This document shows, piece by piece, positions 39,162 through 47,182 of a stretch of 64,000 nucleotides of DNA. Source of the stretch: Amycolatopsis lexingtonensis (lineage in GTDB: Bacteria > Actinomycetota > Actinomycetes > Mycobacteriales > Pseudonocardiaceae); NCBI RefSeq assembly GCF_014873755.1, contig NZ_JADBEG010000001.1, positions 6,856,501-6,920,500 of the forward strand, written 5' to 3'. The notes beneath the pieces are model-generated. The model worked only from the letters and a program-made list of their open reading frames with translations. It had not been told where the DNA came from and did no database searches. A program made the translations under genes and the position numbers. The number at the start of each line of letters is the position of its first letter. The first letter of the stretch is position 1.

Positions 39162-40036
39162 TGGCTCCCCCGATCGTCCGCGGCACGGCGGCGTGGAAGT
39201 ACTTCGGCGACTTCCGCGACGCGCTCCTGGCGGGTCAGGTGCTGGTGCTGCAGGTGGCACACCCGGTCGTCGCGGCGGGGGTGCGCGACCACTCGGACTA
39301 CACGTCGGACCCGTGGACACGGCTGATGCGGACGGGGGCGTCGCTGTCGATTTACGTCTACGGCGGGGTTTCCGGGGCGCGGGTGGAGGCCGCGCGGCTG
39401 CGTTCCCTGCATCGGACTTTCGTGGGGTCCCTTTCGGACGGTCGCCGGTACAGCGCGCTGGATCCGCTGGCGTACGCCTGGGTGCACGCGACCCTGGTGA
39501 TGGTTCCGGTTGACGCGCAACGGTTTTTCGGCCGCCCACTGTCCACTTCGGAGCTTGACGAGTACTACGCGCAGATGTGCGACATCGGCCGGTTGCTGGG
39601 GGTGCGGGAGCGCGATCTGCCGCCGGATTGGGCGGCTTTCTCGCGCTACTACGACTCGATGGTGGCGGGGTTCGAGGGGAACTCGGCGATCGATCAGCTC
39701 TTCGCGACGATCGAGACGGTGCGCAAGCCGGTCGGGTGGCTGCCGGACCGGTGGTGGCTCCCCCTGCGGCGGGCTCAGGCGCGGGGACAGATGTTCTTGA
39801 TCCGAGCCACGCTGCCGCCGGTGCTCCGGGAGCGGCTCGGGCTGTCGTGGAGTATTCGCGACCAGCGGCGCTTCGACCGCTTCGCGCGGGTGGTGCGGCT
39901 TCTCGCGGCTCCGCTTCCGCCCGGCTTGCGGACGGCGCACATGCGCTGGATCGGGCGGCTCAACGTCTGGTTCCGCGCCCACCCGAAGGCCTACCGCCTC
40001 CTGATCCGCGGCACCGGCCCCGGCTCGCGCCCCTGA
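39161..40036 (+). CDS. MpaB/DUF2236-type oxygenase
   Basis: A 291-residue protein of the DUF2236 family, which includes latex-clearing protein and MpaB, haem-type oxygenases. GTAAWKYFGDFRDALLAGQVLVLQVAHPVVAAGVRDHSDYTSDPWTRLMRTGASLSIYVYGG holds the conserved His and Arg. LAYAWVHATLVMVPVDAQRFFGRPLSTSELDEYY provides the second conserved histidine. TGATG joins it to the TetR stop, so it belongs to the amidase-TetR operon. The substrate is unknown. Confidence 0.87.
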   Translation: MAPPIVRGTAAWKYFGDFRDALLAGQVLVLQVAHPVVAAGVRDHSDYTSDPWTRLMRTGASLSIYVYGGVSGARVEAARLRSLHRTFVGSLSDGRRYSALDPLAYAWVHATLVMVPVDAQRFFGRPLSTSELDEYYAQMCDIGRLLGVRERDLPPDWAAFSRYYDSMVAGFEGNSAIDQLFATIETVRKPVGWLPDRWWLPLRRAQARGQMFLIRATLPPVLRERLGLSWSIRDQRRFDRFARVVRLLAAPLPPGLRTAHMRWIGRLNVWFRAHPKAYRLLIRGTGPGSRP

Positions 40037-40037
40037 C

Positions 40038-40273
40038 GCACTTTCACAGGGAAAGTTCCGCGTCGCGCGGCCAGGCCACCCCGCCGCCGGTGACCCGCTC
40101 GCCCCACGTCTTGAATGACTCATTCAGGTCTTCGGAGGTCCTGAATGAGTCATTCAAGACGCCGGCGCAACGCTGCGGACCGCACCGACCCGACTTTGCC
40201 GGGCCCTGGACCGGAAGCCATGAGGGTGCCCCTCATGGCCACCCGCGCGGCACTTTCATAGGGGAAGTTCCGC
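40038..40273. repeat. palindrome island bounded by 24-base direct repeats
   Basis: Near-identical 24-base repeats, reading GCACTTTCA then AGGG then AAGTTCCGC, lie at 40038-40061 and 40250-40273 with two differences. Between them are the TGAATGACTCATTCA nested palindrome (40107-40161) and a short hairpin GCCATGAGGG/CCCTCATGGC (40217-40239). The right repeat abuts the CGNR stop codon. No transposase is present. Confidence 0.8.
40107..40161. repeat. nested palindrome with TGAATGACTCATTCA arms, copy 2
   Basis: Perfect 22-base arms at 40107-40128 and 40140-40161 enclose TCTTCGGAGGT. This is the same element as at 26791-26839, with the central base of each arm exchanged (C/G) and one change in the loop. 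The compensated exchange keeps the pairing, which suggests selection on the fold or the site. Confidence 0.85.
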
Positions 40274-40828
40274 TCAGTCCTCGCGGCCACTCACCCGCGC
40301 GTAGTGGGCGCGGGCCTTCGCGCGGTTCCCGCACCGGGACATCGAGCACCACTGCCGGTTCCGCCGCGGCGAGGCGTCGCAGAACCGCAGCCCGCAGTCG
40401 TCCGCCGCGCACACCCGCACCGAAGCGTCGCCGGCCGCCAAGTCGATCGCGTCCGCCGCCAGCGCCGCGAACGCCGCCGCCACCGGGTCCTTCGGTGCCG
40501 GGACCTCCCGTCGCAGCACCCCACCCGCCAGCACCAGGCGTGGCGGCGGCGAAGGCGCCGAAGCCGCCGCGTTGTTCACCAGCTCGATGTCCATCTCCGC
40601 CGGCACCCCGGAGGGCAGGAGCACCCGGTCGATCGCCTCCCGCAGCGCCTTCGCGGCCAGCACGTTCCCGGCCGTCACCGGGACCGGCCCGGCCGTGAAA
40701 CCCGCGAGCGACAGCCACTCCGCCAGTGCGTCGGGCCCCGTCAGCAGCTCCACCCCCGTCGAGTGCCGGCTGCGCAGCGTGTTGACGAGGTCGAGGCACG
40801 GCCGTCCGCCGTCGAAGACCCATTCCAT
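40274..40828 (-). CDS. CGNR zinc-finger regulator next to a haloacetate dehalogenase
   Basis: A 184-residue protein: an ABATE domain beginning FDGGRPCLDLVNTLRSRHSTGVELL, then a CGNR zinc finger CAADDCGLRFCDASPRRNRQWCSMSRCGNRAKARAHYARV with all four cysteines. It is divergent from the dehalogenase gene with 54 bases between. Two matching TCTAAC-N11-GTTAGA sites lie in that gap and over the dehalogenase start, so it likely represses both genes until a substrate binds the ABATE domain. Confidence 0.88.
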   Translation of the reverse strand: MEWVFDGGRPCLDLVNTLRSRHSTGVELLTGPDALAEWLSLAGFTAGPVPVTAGNVLAAKALREAIDRVLLPSGVPAEMDIELVNNAAASAPSPPPRLVLAGGVLRREVPAPKDPVAAAFAALAADAIDLAAGDASVRVCAADDCGLRFCDASPRRNRQWCSMSRCGNRAKARAHYARVSGRED

Positions 40829-40836
40829 GCCGCCGA

Positions 40837-40896
40837 TTCTAACCCTTGAAGACAGTTAGAAGCAGCGCTACCGTCTAACCCCATGAACCGGTTAGA
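40837..40896. promoter_or_regulatory. paired TCTAAC-N11-GTTAGA operators
   Basis: The first site spans 40838-40860, extended to TTCTAAC...GTTAGAA at 40837-40861. The second spans 40874-40896. Both have 11-base spacers; their centres are 36 bases apart. The second covers the start codon of the dehalogenase gene, well placed to block it. The CGNR protein is the obvious binder. Confidence 0.8.
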
Positions 40897-41728
40897 AAAC
40901 ATCAACGGGCTGAAGATGCACTACCTTCACGCCGGCGACGGCCCGCCGCTGTTCCTCCTCCACGGCTGGCCGCAGACGTCGCACTGCTGGCGGAAGGTCA
41001 TCGAACCGCTCGCCGAGACGCACACCGTCATCGCGCCCGACCTCCGCGGCTACGGCCGCACCGACAAGCCGAGGACCGGCTTCGACAAGCGCACCATGGC
41101 CGCCGACGTCGCCGCGCTCGCGACGCACCTCGGCTTCGAGCGGGTCGCCGTCGCCGGGCACGACCGCGGCGGCCGCGTCGCCCACCGCTGGGCGCTGGAC
41201 CGTCCGGACCAGGTCGAGCGGATCGCCGTCCTGGACATCGCCCCGACCCGCGCGATGTGGCAGCGCCTCGACACCGGCGTTGCCAAGGCCTACTGGCACT
41301 GGCTCTTCCACCTCCAGCCCGACCTGCCCGAGCTCCTCGCCGGCCGGGACATCGCCGGCTACCTCGGCTACTTCTTCGAACGCTGGACCCACCAGCGCCA
41401 CGCGCTCGACGCCGACGCGCAGGCCGAGTACGTCCGCGCCTTCTCCCAGCCCGGCGCGCTCCGGGCCGGCTTCGACGACTACCGCGCCTCCTTCCCGGAC
41501 GACGCCGAGCTCGACGACGCCGACTTCGCCGCCGGAAAGCGCGTCACCCAGCCACTCCTCGCGCTGTGGGGCGCGAACGGCCTGCTCGGCACCCTGCCCA
41601 CCCTCGAGATCTGGCGGGAGTACGCCCCTGGCGCCACCGGCACCGCGCTCGCCGACTGCGGCCACTTCCTCCCCGAGGAACAACCCGGCGAAGTGGTCGC
41701 CCACCTGCGCCAATTCCTCGACCCCTGA
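40883..41728 (+). CDS. haloacetate (fluoroacetate-type) dehalogenase
   Basis: A 281-residue alpha/beta hydrolase with the residues known from fluoroacetate dehalogenase. They are nucleophile Asp94 in GHDRGGR with Arg95 and Arg98 for the carboxylate, Asp118 and His261 (CGHFLPEE) of the triad, and the halide pocket His139 and Trp140 (YWHWLF) with Tyr200 (FDDYRASF). The N-terminal HGWPQT is also typical. It should hydrolyse fluoro- or chloroacetate to glycolate. The start codon lies inside a predicted operator of the divergent CGNR regulator. Confidence 0.92.
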   Translation: MNRLENINGLKMHYLHAGDGPPLFLLHGWPQTSHCWRKVIEPLAETHTVIAPDLRGYGRTDKPRTGFDKRTMAADVAALATHLGFERVAVAGHDRGGRVAHRWALDRPDQVERIAVLDIAPTRAMWQRLDTGVAKAYWHWLFHLQPDLPELLAGRDIAGYLGYFFERWTHQRHALDADAQAEYVRAFSQPGALRAGFDDYRASFPDDAELDDADFAAGKRVTQPLLALWGANGLLGTLPTLEIWREYAPGATGTALADCGHFLPEEQPGEVVAHLRQFLDP

Positions 41729-41823
41729 GACCACCGGGGGTACCGGTCCCCCGCACTGGGGACCGGGATTCCCTCGCCGCCGTGACGCCCGCCACCCGCC
41801 GCGCTGGCTAGGTTCGGACCACG

Positions 41824-43221
41824 ATGGGGAGCAAATCGAAAGCGGCACTGCTGATGCTGCTGGCCGTACTGGGGATCGCGGCCGGCGGCGGGACCGCGCA
41901 CGCCGACGGCGCGCCGAGCGGCACCGACGTCCAAGTCGCGCAGACGCTCGGCGCGCGCGAACTCACCGTGATCATCCGCCGGGTCGACACGACACCGTCG
42001 CCGCTGCGGGTCGACGTCGTGACGCACCAGGGCACCGCGCCCGGCACGCTGCACCTCGGCGTCGCGGCCGACGGGATCACCGGCGCGCGCACCGACGTCG
42101 TCCTCGGCGCCGAACCCGGGGTGTACGCGGGCGATCTCCGCGTCGACAAGCCGGGGCCGTGGGTGCTGTCGCTGAGCGACGGCACCGGCCCGCCCGCGAC
42201 CATCCCGTTCATCGTGCCGGCCCGCGTCGTGCCGCCCTGGGAGCAGGCGACCTACGGCGGGTTCGTCGCCGCGGGGGCGTTCCTGCTGCTCGCCCTGATC
42301 GTCGGCGTCCGGGCGAAACGCACGGCCTACGCGCTCATCCCGGCGGGCGGCGTGGTCGCCGCGATCGCCGTGGCCGTCACCGGCGCGCTGCTGTCGGCGA
42401 ACACGCCCCCGCCGCCCGCGCCCGGCAGCCAGCTGGACCCGACGTTCGACAACGTCACGAACCCGTACGCCAACGCGCAGTCGTCCACAGTGGACTATTC
42501 GCGGCCGCCGGTGAACCTCGCTGTGGAGGCCCTCCGCGACGAGCTGAAGCTGCGGCTCACCGACGGCGCCACCGGCCGCCCGGTGGACGACCTGCTGGTG
42601 CACGACAACGCGCTCGTGCACCTGGTGCTCGTCTCGCCGTCCGGTCGGCTGAGCCACCTGCACCCGGTGCGCGTCGGCCCCGGCGACTACCGCGTCCGCG
42701 TCGCCGATCCCGAAGCGGGCACGTACGCCGTCGCCGCGGAACTCGCCCGGCGCGGCGGTGGCGTCCAGCTCGTCCGGTCCACTGTGGACATGAAGGGCAC
42801 CGCCGCCCCCGCGCCCGAACCCCCGGGGCCCGGACCGCGCACGGTCGACGGCACGCCGGTCGAACTCACCGTCAGCCCGGGGACACCGACCACGATCACC
42901 GCGCGCTTCCCCGCCCAGGACCTCCAGCCATGGCTGGGCATGCTCGGCCACCTGATCGTCACCGGGCCGTTCACCGGGCCCGCCGGGGAAGGCGCCGCGA
43001 AGGCACCGACGTGGGCGCACGTCCACGCGATGATCCCGCCCGTCGCCGGCCAGCTCGACCGCCCCGACGAAACCGTCGCGGCGTACGGCCCGGACGTCAG
43101 CTTCACCTACACCTTCGCCGAGCCCGGCCGGTACCGGATCTGGCTGCAGGCCGAGCGCGGCTACCGCGTGCTGACCGTCCCCGCCGTGGTGGACGTCCCG
43201 ACGACAGGAGCCGGCCGATGA
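41824..43221 (+). CDS. exported two-domain protein with His motifs, first gene of a possible metal operon
   Basis: A 465-residue protein with a signal peptide (SKAALLMLLAVLGIAAGGGTAHA), a beta-rich domain to about residue 138, two membrane helices (about 142-160 and 168-190), then an outside region. That region has two similar beta domains, containing SHLHPVRVGPGDYRVRV and LGMLGHLIV...WAHVHAMIPP...VSFTYTFAEPGRYRIWLQ. The His pairs resemble metal-binding domains found with copper proteins; I cannot name a characterised family. The gene overlaps the next by four bases (ATGA). Confidence 0.72.
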   Translation: MGSKSKAALLMLLAVLGIAAGGGTAHADGAPSGTDVQVAQTLGARELTVIIRRVDTTPSPLRVDVVTHQGTAPGTLHLGVAADGITGARTDVVLGAEPGVYAGDLRVDKPGPWVLSLSDGTGPPATIPFIVPARVVPPWEQATYGGFVAAGAFLLLALIVGVRAKRTAYALIPAGGVVAAIAVAVTGALLSANTPPPPAPGSQLDPTFDNVTNPYANAQSSTVDYSRPPVNLAVEALRDELKLRLTDGATGRPVDDLLVHDNALVHLVLVSPSGRLSHLHPVRVGPGDYRVRVADPEAGTYAVAAELARRGGGVQLVRSTVDMKGTAAPAPEPPGPGPRTVDGTPVELTVSPGTPTTITARFPAQDLQPWLGMLGHLIVTGPFTGPAGEGAAKAPTWAHVHAMIPPVAGQLDRPDETVAAYGPDVSFTYTFAEPGRYRIWLQAERGYRVLTVPAVVDVPTTGAGR

Positions 43222-43610
43222 GACGCCCGACCACGCTGATCGTCGCCGTCGCCCTCGTCGCCGCGGGCCTGCTCACGTGGCTGCTCTGGCCGGGCGGTGG
43301 CGCGAAACCCACCACGCAGCAAGCGGTTTCCGGGCCCTACACCGTCCAGTTCTCCGCGGACCGGCCGCGCATCGGCGGCAACACGTTCGCGGTGGCGGTG
43401 ACCGGGCCGGCGCCGGACGCCGTCACGATCGCGCCAGTGATGGCGCAGATGGGGCACGCGCTCGCGCCGGTGCCCGCCGGGCCGGACGGGCCCGGCCGCT
43501 TCCGCGCCGCGGACGTCGGGCTGCCGATGGCCGGGCAGTGGGAGATCACCGTCTCGCTGCGGGGGCCGGGCGGGGCCGCGCAAGTCGTCTTTCCGTTGCT
43601 CGTCAACTAA
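43218..43610 (+). CDS. FixH/YtkA-like membrane-anchored protein
   Basis: A 130-residue protein with an N-terminal membrane helix (TTLIVAVALVAAGLLTWLLW) and an exported beta-sandwich. It carries IAPVMAQMGHALAPV and GLPMAGQWEITVSL, the Met-His and Met-Ala-Gly signatures of FixH/YtkA-like domains. FixH is tied to copper delivery for cbb3 oxidases; YtkA-like domains are wider. It is the second gene of the operon. Confidence 0.82.
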   Translation: MRRPTTLIVAVALVAAGLLTWLLWPGGGAKPTTQQAVSGPYTVQFSADRPRIGGNTFAVAVTGPAPDAVTIAPVMAQMGHALAPVPAGPDGPGRFRAADVGLPMAGQWEITVSLRGPGGAAQVVFPLLVN

Positions 43611-43626
43611 AGGAGGGTCGGGGGAA

Positions 43627-44769
43627 ATGGATCTCACCGCATCCGGCGTCCGCACGGCGTCGGTCGCGAAACCGGCGCGAACGGGGTTGCTGCCGGCGAA
43701 CGTCGTGCTCGGCGGGTCGTTGCTGTCGCTGGTCGGGCTGACCTGGGACATCCAGTGGCACAGCGACGTCGGGCCGGACACGTTCTTCACGCTGCCGCAC
43801 CTGTTCCTGTACGCGGGCAGCGCGGTCGTCGGCCTGGCAAGCCTCGCCGTCGTGCTGCTGACGACGGCGGCGCGCCGCGCGGGCCGCCCGGTCGACCCGC
43901 GGATCGGCGGGCGCGTGGTCAACGTGTTCGGCCGGACGTTCGCCGCGCCGCTCGGCTACCTCGTCTCGGGCGTCGGCGCGGCCACGTTCCTGCTGTACGG
44001 CCTGTGGGACCAGTGGTGGCACGGGCTCTACGGCTTCGACGCGGTCATCGACTCACCGCCGCACATCGGGCTGCTGCTGTCGATCACGGTGTCGCTGATC
44101 GGCACGACCGCGGTGTTCGCCGCGGCGCGGGAGCACCGCTGGGGCCGGCTCGGCACGCTGGGGTCGCTGACCGTGCTGCTGACGTTCGCGCCGGTGCTGG
44201 CGCTCGGGCTGCAGCAGGTGCCGGACGACTACGCCGACGCCGTGTCGATCGGCCAGTCGACGATGGCGGTGCTGCTGGTCGCGGTCGGCGCGGGGTTCTT
44301 CCGCCGTCCCGGCGGGGCGGTCGGCACCGCGGCGATGGTCGCGGCCGTGCAGGCGGTCTTCTGGTGGTTCTCGCCGTGGGCGGCGCAGGCGTACGCCGAA
44401 ATGGTCGGGCTGCCGATGCGGGACGCGATCTCCGGGGTGCCGGAGATGCCGTCGCTGACGCCGATGGCCCTGCTGCCGGTGGCCGCACTGATGGAGCTGG
44501 GCTACCTGGCCGGCCGGCGCCGCGGGTGGCGCCCCGGCCGCGTTTCCGTGGCCGTCGGCGGGTTCGCCGGTCTGCTGCTCGGGCTGAGCCTGCCGCTGCA
44601 GCGGGTCATGCTCTACACCGGCGCGCACCTGCCGCCGGCCTGGTACTTGACGACGACCGCCGTGCTCAGCGCGGCGCTGGGGCTGCTCGGCGGGTTCGCC
44701 GGGTGGCGGTTCGGCGGGATGCTGTGCCTGCTGGCGCCCGCCGAGAAGGGGGAAACCGCTGATGCGTAA
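43627..44769 (+). CDS. polytopic membrane protein with conserved His/Asp motifs
   Basis: A 380-residue protein with about nine or ten helices. The first repeat-like segment reads WDIQWHSDVGPDTFFTLPHLFLYAG, and a second region reads LWDQWWHGLYGFDAVIDSPPHIGLLLS. Both carry Trp-Asp-x-x-(W)H followed by an acidic residue and a Pro-His, which suggests an internal duplication and a membrane metal or haem site. I know no function for it. AAAGGAGG precedes ATG 43627 by about 11 bases. Confidence 0.75.
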   Translation: MDLTASGVRTASVAKPARTGLLPANVVLGGSLLSLVGLTWDIQWHSDVGPDTFFTLPHLFLYAGSAVVGLASLAVVLLTTAARRAGRPVDPRIGGRVVNVFGRTFAAPLGYLVSGVGAATFLLYGLWDQWWHGLYGFDAVIDSPPHIGLLLSITVSLIGTTAVFAAAREHRWGRLGTLGSLTVLLTFAPVLALGLQQVPDDYADAVSIGQSTMAVLLVAVGAGFFRRPGGAVGTAAMVAAVQAVFWWFSPWAAQAYAEMVGLPMRDAISGVPEMPSLTPMALLPVAALMELGYLAGRRRGWRPGRVSVAVGGFAGLLLGLSLPLQRVMLYTGAHLPPAWYLTTTAVLSAALGLLGGFAGWRFGGMLCLLAPAEKGETADA

Positions 44770-45307
44770 GACGTTGCTCGCACTGGCCGCCGTCGCGGGC
44801 CTGCTGTTCGCGACCGCGGCGCCGGCGAACGCCTACGAGCCGGTCAACATCGTGCACACCGAGCGGGTGCAGGCCGGGCCGTACGGGCTGACGGTCGGGT
44901 TCAGCACCTGGCCGCTGAAGGCCATGCAGTCACTGGACTTCACCTTCGTCCCCGACGGCGGGATCGAAGGGAAGTCCGGCACGCTCACGATGGTCAACCC
45001 GGAGGGCGGGCAGAACCGGAAGCAGCCACTGGTCCGGCACCCGCGCAAGCTCGAGGTCTGGGGCCTGGACGTCCGGTCGATGCCGCGCCCGGGCGCGTGG
45101 ACGTTCCGCTTCACCGTCAACGGTCCCGCCGGAACCGGCACCGGCGAGCTGCGCGCGCTGCCGGTCCTGGAACAGCCGGGGCCGCCGATGGGACTGAGCT
45201 GGGCGATCAGCACGCTGCCGCTGATCGGGCTGGTGGCGCTGGTCGTCGTGGCCTGGCGGCGGACCCGGAGCCGGTTGCGGGGCGGGGAGCTTCCGGCAAC
45301 CGGGTGA
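44762..45307 (+). CDS. exported protein with C-terminal membrane anchor
   Basis: A 181-residue protein. The signal peptide ends in APANA; an Ig-like beta domain follows (GPYGLTVGFSTWPLKAMQSLDFTFVPDGG, then PGAWTFRFTVNGPAGTGTGELRALPV), and a membrane helix near residues 148-166 ends in a basic tail. The plan matches FixH-like partners. It overlaps the membrane protein gene by eight bases. The four genes end at the hairpin 45349-45393. Confidence 0.75.
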   Translation: MRKTLLALAAVAGLLFATAAPANAYEPVNIVHTERVQAGPYGLTVGFSTWPLKAMQSLDFTFVPDGGIEGKSGTLTMVNPEGGQNRKQPLVRHPRKLEVWGLDVRSMPRPGAWTFRFTVNGPAGTGTGELRALPVLEQPGPPMGLSWAISTLPLIGLVALVVVAWRRTRSRLRGGELPATG

Positions 45308-45348
45308 GATTTCGCCCACATTCCGCGGTCGCGCGTATCCGGGCCGCC

Positions 45349-45393
45349 GCGAAGGCCTCCTTCACCGCAGAGGACGGGGAAGGGGGCCTTCGC
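45349..45393. terminator. hairpin between convergent genes
   Basis: GCGAAGGCCTCCTTC at 45349-45363 pairs with GAAGGGGGCCTTCGC at 45379-45393, one wobble, 15-base loop. It lies between the exported-protein operon and the convergent DUF397 gene. The AAGGCCTCCTT core is shared with the hairpin at 52495-52545. Confidence 0.65.
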
Positions 45394-45442
45394 CATTCGA
45401 GCACTCAGGCGGGTGATCATGATCACCCGAGCAGGGGAGGTA

Positions 45443-45697
45443 TCAGGCCGGCAGGTCGAACTGCCCGGCCTTGACGGCGACCAAGAACGCTTCCCACTCG
45501 GCGGTGTCGAACACGAAAACGGGGCTGGTCGGGAGCTTGGTGTCCCGGACACCGATCAGGCCCTCGCGGCCCAGGTTGACCTCGACGCAGCTGCCACCGT
45601 TGGGCTCGCTCGCGAAGGACTTCTCCCACGCGGCCTCTTCGAACAGGGACACGGCCGTGTTCGGATCGTAATCCGCGAACGACGGATAATCCGCCAT
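45443..45697 (-). CDS. DUF397 protein
   Basis: An 84-residue protein of the DUF397 family: AAWEKSFASEPNGGSCVEVNL (the usual W-x-K-S-S...CVEV motif) and VRDTKLPTSPVFVFDTAEWEAFLVAVKAGQFD (V-R-D-S-K...F...EW..F...K.G.F). DUF397 proteins work with XRE-DUF5753 regulators in actinomycetes, as in the WhiJ-type systems. Here the matching XRE gene lies 3.2 kb away at 48943, with methyltransferases between. Confidence 0.92.
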   Translation of the reverse strand: MADYPSFADYDPNTAVSLFEEAAWEKSFASEPNGGSCVEVNLGREGLIGVRDTKLPTSPVFVFDTAEWEAFLVAVKAGQFDLPA

Positions 45698-45984
45698 GGG
45701 TCGTACCTCCGAGGATCGATGGGGGGTGCGGCCGCGACCTGGTCGAAAGCACCCGTTCCCGGCTACTCAGTGTCTCAATGGCCTAGACCGCAGGGCCAAG
45801 CGGGTGATCAACTAGCTTCGGCCTCGACATGAAGATTATTCCAGGAGTAGGATTAATCGCATCGGCCGGGGCGTCGGCGTCGGTGAATGACTGCCTGCGC
45901 GCGGCGGGCGGTCCCCGAGCGACGCCGAAGCGGCCGAAACCGAAGAACCAAGCCACCGCAGGAACCTCATGGGGGAGGATCAGC

Positions 45985-46254
45985 GTGATCGTCGAGGACA
46001 GCGCGCCACCGGGCGTGCTCGTCGTGGGCAGGCTCGCCAAGGGCACCGCCGGCGAAGCCCGCCGGGTGGTGCACGTCTTCGGCCTGGACGCCGCCGCGAC
46101 CGACACCGAGCTGATCCGAACCCGATGTGGGGAAGCGCTTTCCCGTCAAGACGTCGAATGGCTGGTCCCCGGGGCCGGCATGCCGTGTGAACCCTGTCTC
46201 GGACTGACCGGCGGCGAGCCCGCCCGGGCACCGCGACGAGAGCTGGGGGTGTAG
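45985..46254 (+). CDS. small protein with CxxC motif, Pseudonocardiaceae type
   Basis: An 89-residue protein reading VLVVGRLAKGTAGEARRVVHVFGLDAAATDTELIRTRCGEALSRQDVEWLVPGAGMPCEPCLGL. The Cys-Glu-Pro-Cys pair and a lone Cys could bind a metal. I have seen similar short proteins in this family of organisms but know no function. GTG 45985 is chosen since GGGGGAGGA lies six bases upstream; the frame stays open to 45829, but that part lacks homologue-like character. Confidence 0.6.
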   Translation: MIVEDSAPPGVLVVGRLAKGTAGEARRVVHVFGLDAAATDTELIRTRCGEALSRQDVEWLVPGAGMPCEPCLGLTGGEPARAPRRELGV

Positions 46255-46257
46255 ACG

Positions 46258-46512
46258 ATGGCCGTCCGAATGAACTCGCTCTTCCGCCGCGAAGACGAAG
46301 AACACCGTGGCCGCCGCGGGATCGGCGACGAACTGCGGAACCGCTTCGGCTTCAGCCTGATCCAGGCACCACTGCGCAAGACCACGACGTGGGCGACCGA
46401 CCAGGACCTCCCGCTGCGCCGCTACTCCGACGGGGTCCGCACCACCCGGCCGATGGAGACGTCGATCGACCTGACGCCGCTGCTGCGCGGCCGCATCGGC
46501 TCCCGCGCCTGA
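46258..46512 (+). CDS. small hypothetical protein
   Basis: An 84-residue protein, charged at the N-terminus (NSLFRREDEEHRGRRGIGDELRNRFGFSLIQ) and with a C-terminal RRYSDGVRTTRPMETSIDLTPLLRGRIGSRA. It starts three bases after the previous stop and is probably cotranscribed. No family is recognised. Base composition and codon use resemble real genes of the region. Confidence 0.55.
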   Translation: MAVRMNSLFRREDEEHRGRRGIGDELRNRFGFSLIQAPLRKTTTWATDQDLPLRRYSDGVRTTRPMETSIDLTPLLRGRIGSRA

Positions 46513-46573
46513 CTGCCGCACCACCACCGGAGCCCCGGTTCCCCGAAGGGACCGGGGCTCTCGCGCGTGCGGG

Positions 46574-47182
46574 CTACGGTTTCCGCAGCAGCAGCCGGGC
46601 TTGGCGGAAGGGGCGCTCGTCGCCGGTGTGCTCGCGGTGCATCCGCCCGACCTCGGCGAGGCCCGCCGTCGCACCCAGCGCGGCCAAGGCGTCCACCGGC
46701 CAGCGGTACGCCGTGGTGACCTTGTGGTCGAACGTCGTCACCTCGCCGCCGTCGGCCTCGAAGCAGCCGAGCAGCAGGACCCCGCCCGGCGCCAGCGTCC
46801 GCGCGAACTCGGCGAAGTAGCCCGGCAGCTCCGCCGGCGGCGTGTGGATCACCGAGTACCACGACAGGATCCCGGCGAGCGAGCCGTCGGCGATGTCCAG
46901 CGCCGCCATCGAACCCACGGCGAACCGCAGGTCCGGGTGCGCGGCACGGGCCAGCTCCACCATCGCCGGGGACAGGTCGACGCCGGACGCGTCGAGGCCA
47001 AGCGAACGCAGGTGCGCCGTGAGGTGGCCCGGCCCGCAGCCCAGGTCGGCGACCGGGCCGCGGCCGCGCGCGTAGTCCGCGAACGCCGTCCACGCCGCCC
47101 GGTCCAGCGGGTCGCCGTCCCAGATCGGGCCGACGAACTCCGCGTACTGGACGGCGACCGCGTCGTAGGGCGTGACCGTCAC
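46574..47182 (-). CDS. class I SAM-dependent methyltransferase
   Basis: A 202-residue methyltransferase: PVADLGCGPGHLTAHLRSLGLDASGVDLSPAMVELARAAHP (motif I and acidic loop), ILSWYSVIHTPPAELPGYFAEFARTLAPGGVLLLG (motif III). GTG 47182 overlaps the stop of the neighbouring Methyltransf_19 gene by four bases, so it is the last gene of a coupled methyltransferase run. The substrate is unknown. Confidence 0.88.
   Translation of the reverse strand: MTVTPYDAVAVQYAEFVGPIWDGDPLDRAAWTAFADYARGRGPVADLGCGPGHLTAHLRSLGLDASGVDLSPAMVELARAAHPDLRFAVGSMAALDIADGSLAGILSWYSVIHTPPAELPGYFAEFARTLAPGGVLLLGCFEADGGEVTTFDHKVTTAYRWPVDALAALGATAGLAEVGRMHREHTGDERPFRQARLLLRKP

Noticed and set aside
45829..45984. N-terminal extension of the CxxC protein to ATG 45829
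   Set aside because: GTG 45985 has a much better ribosome site and the extension is poorly coding-like.
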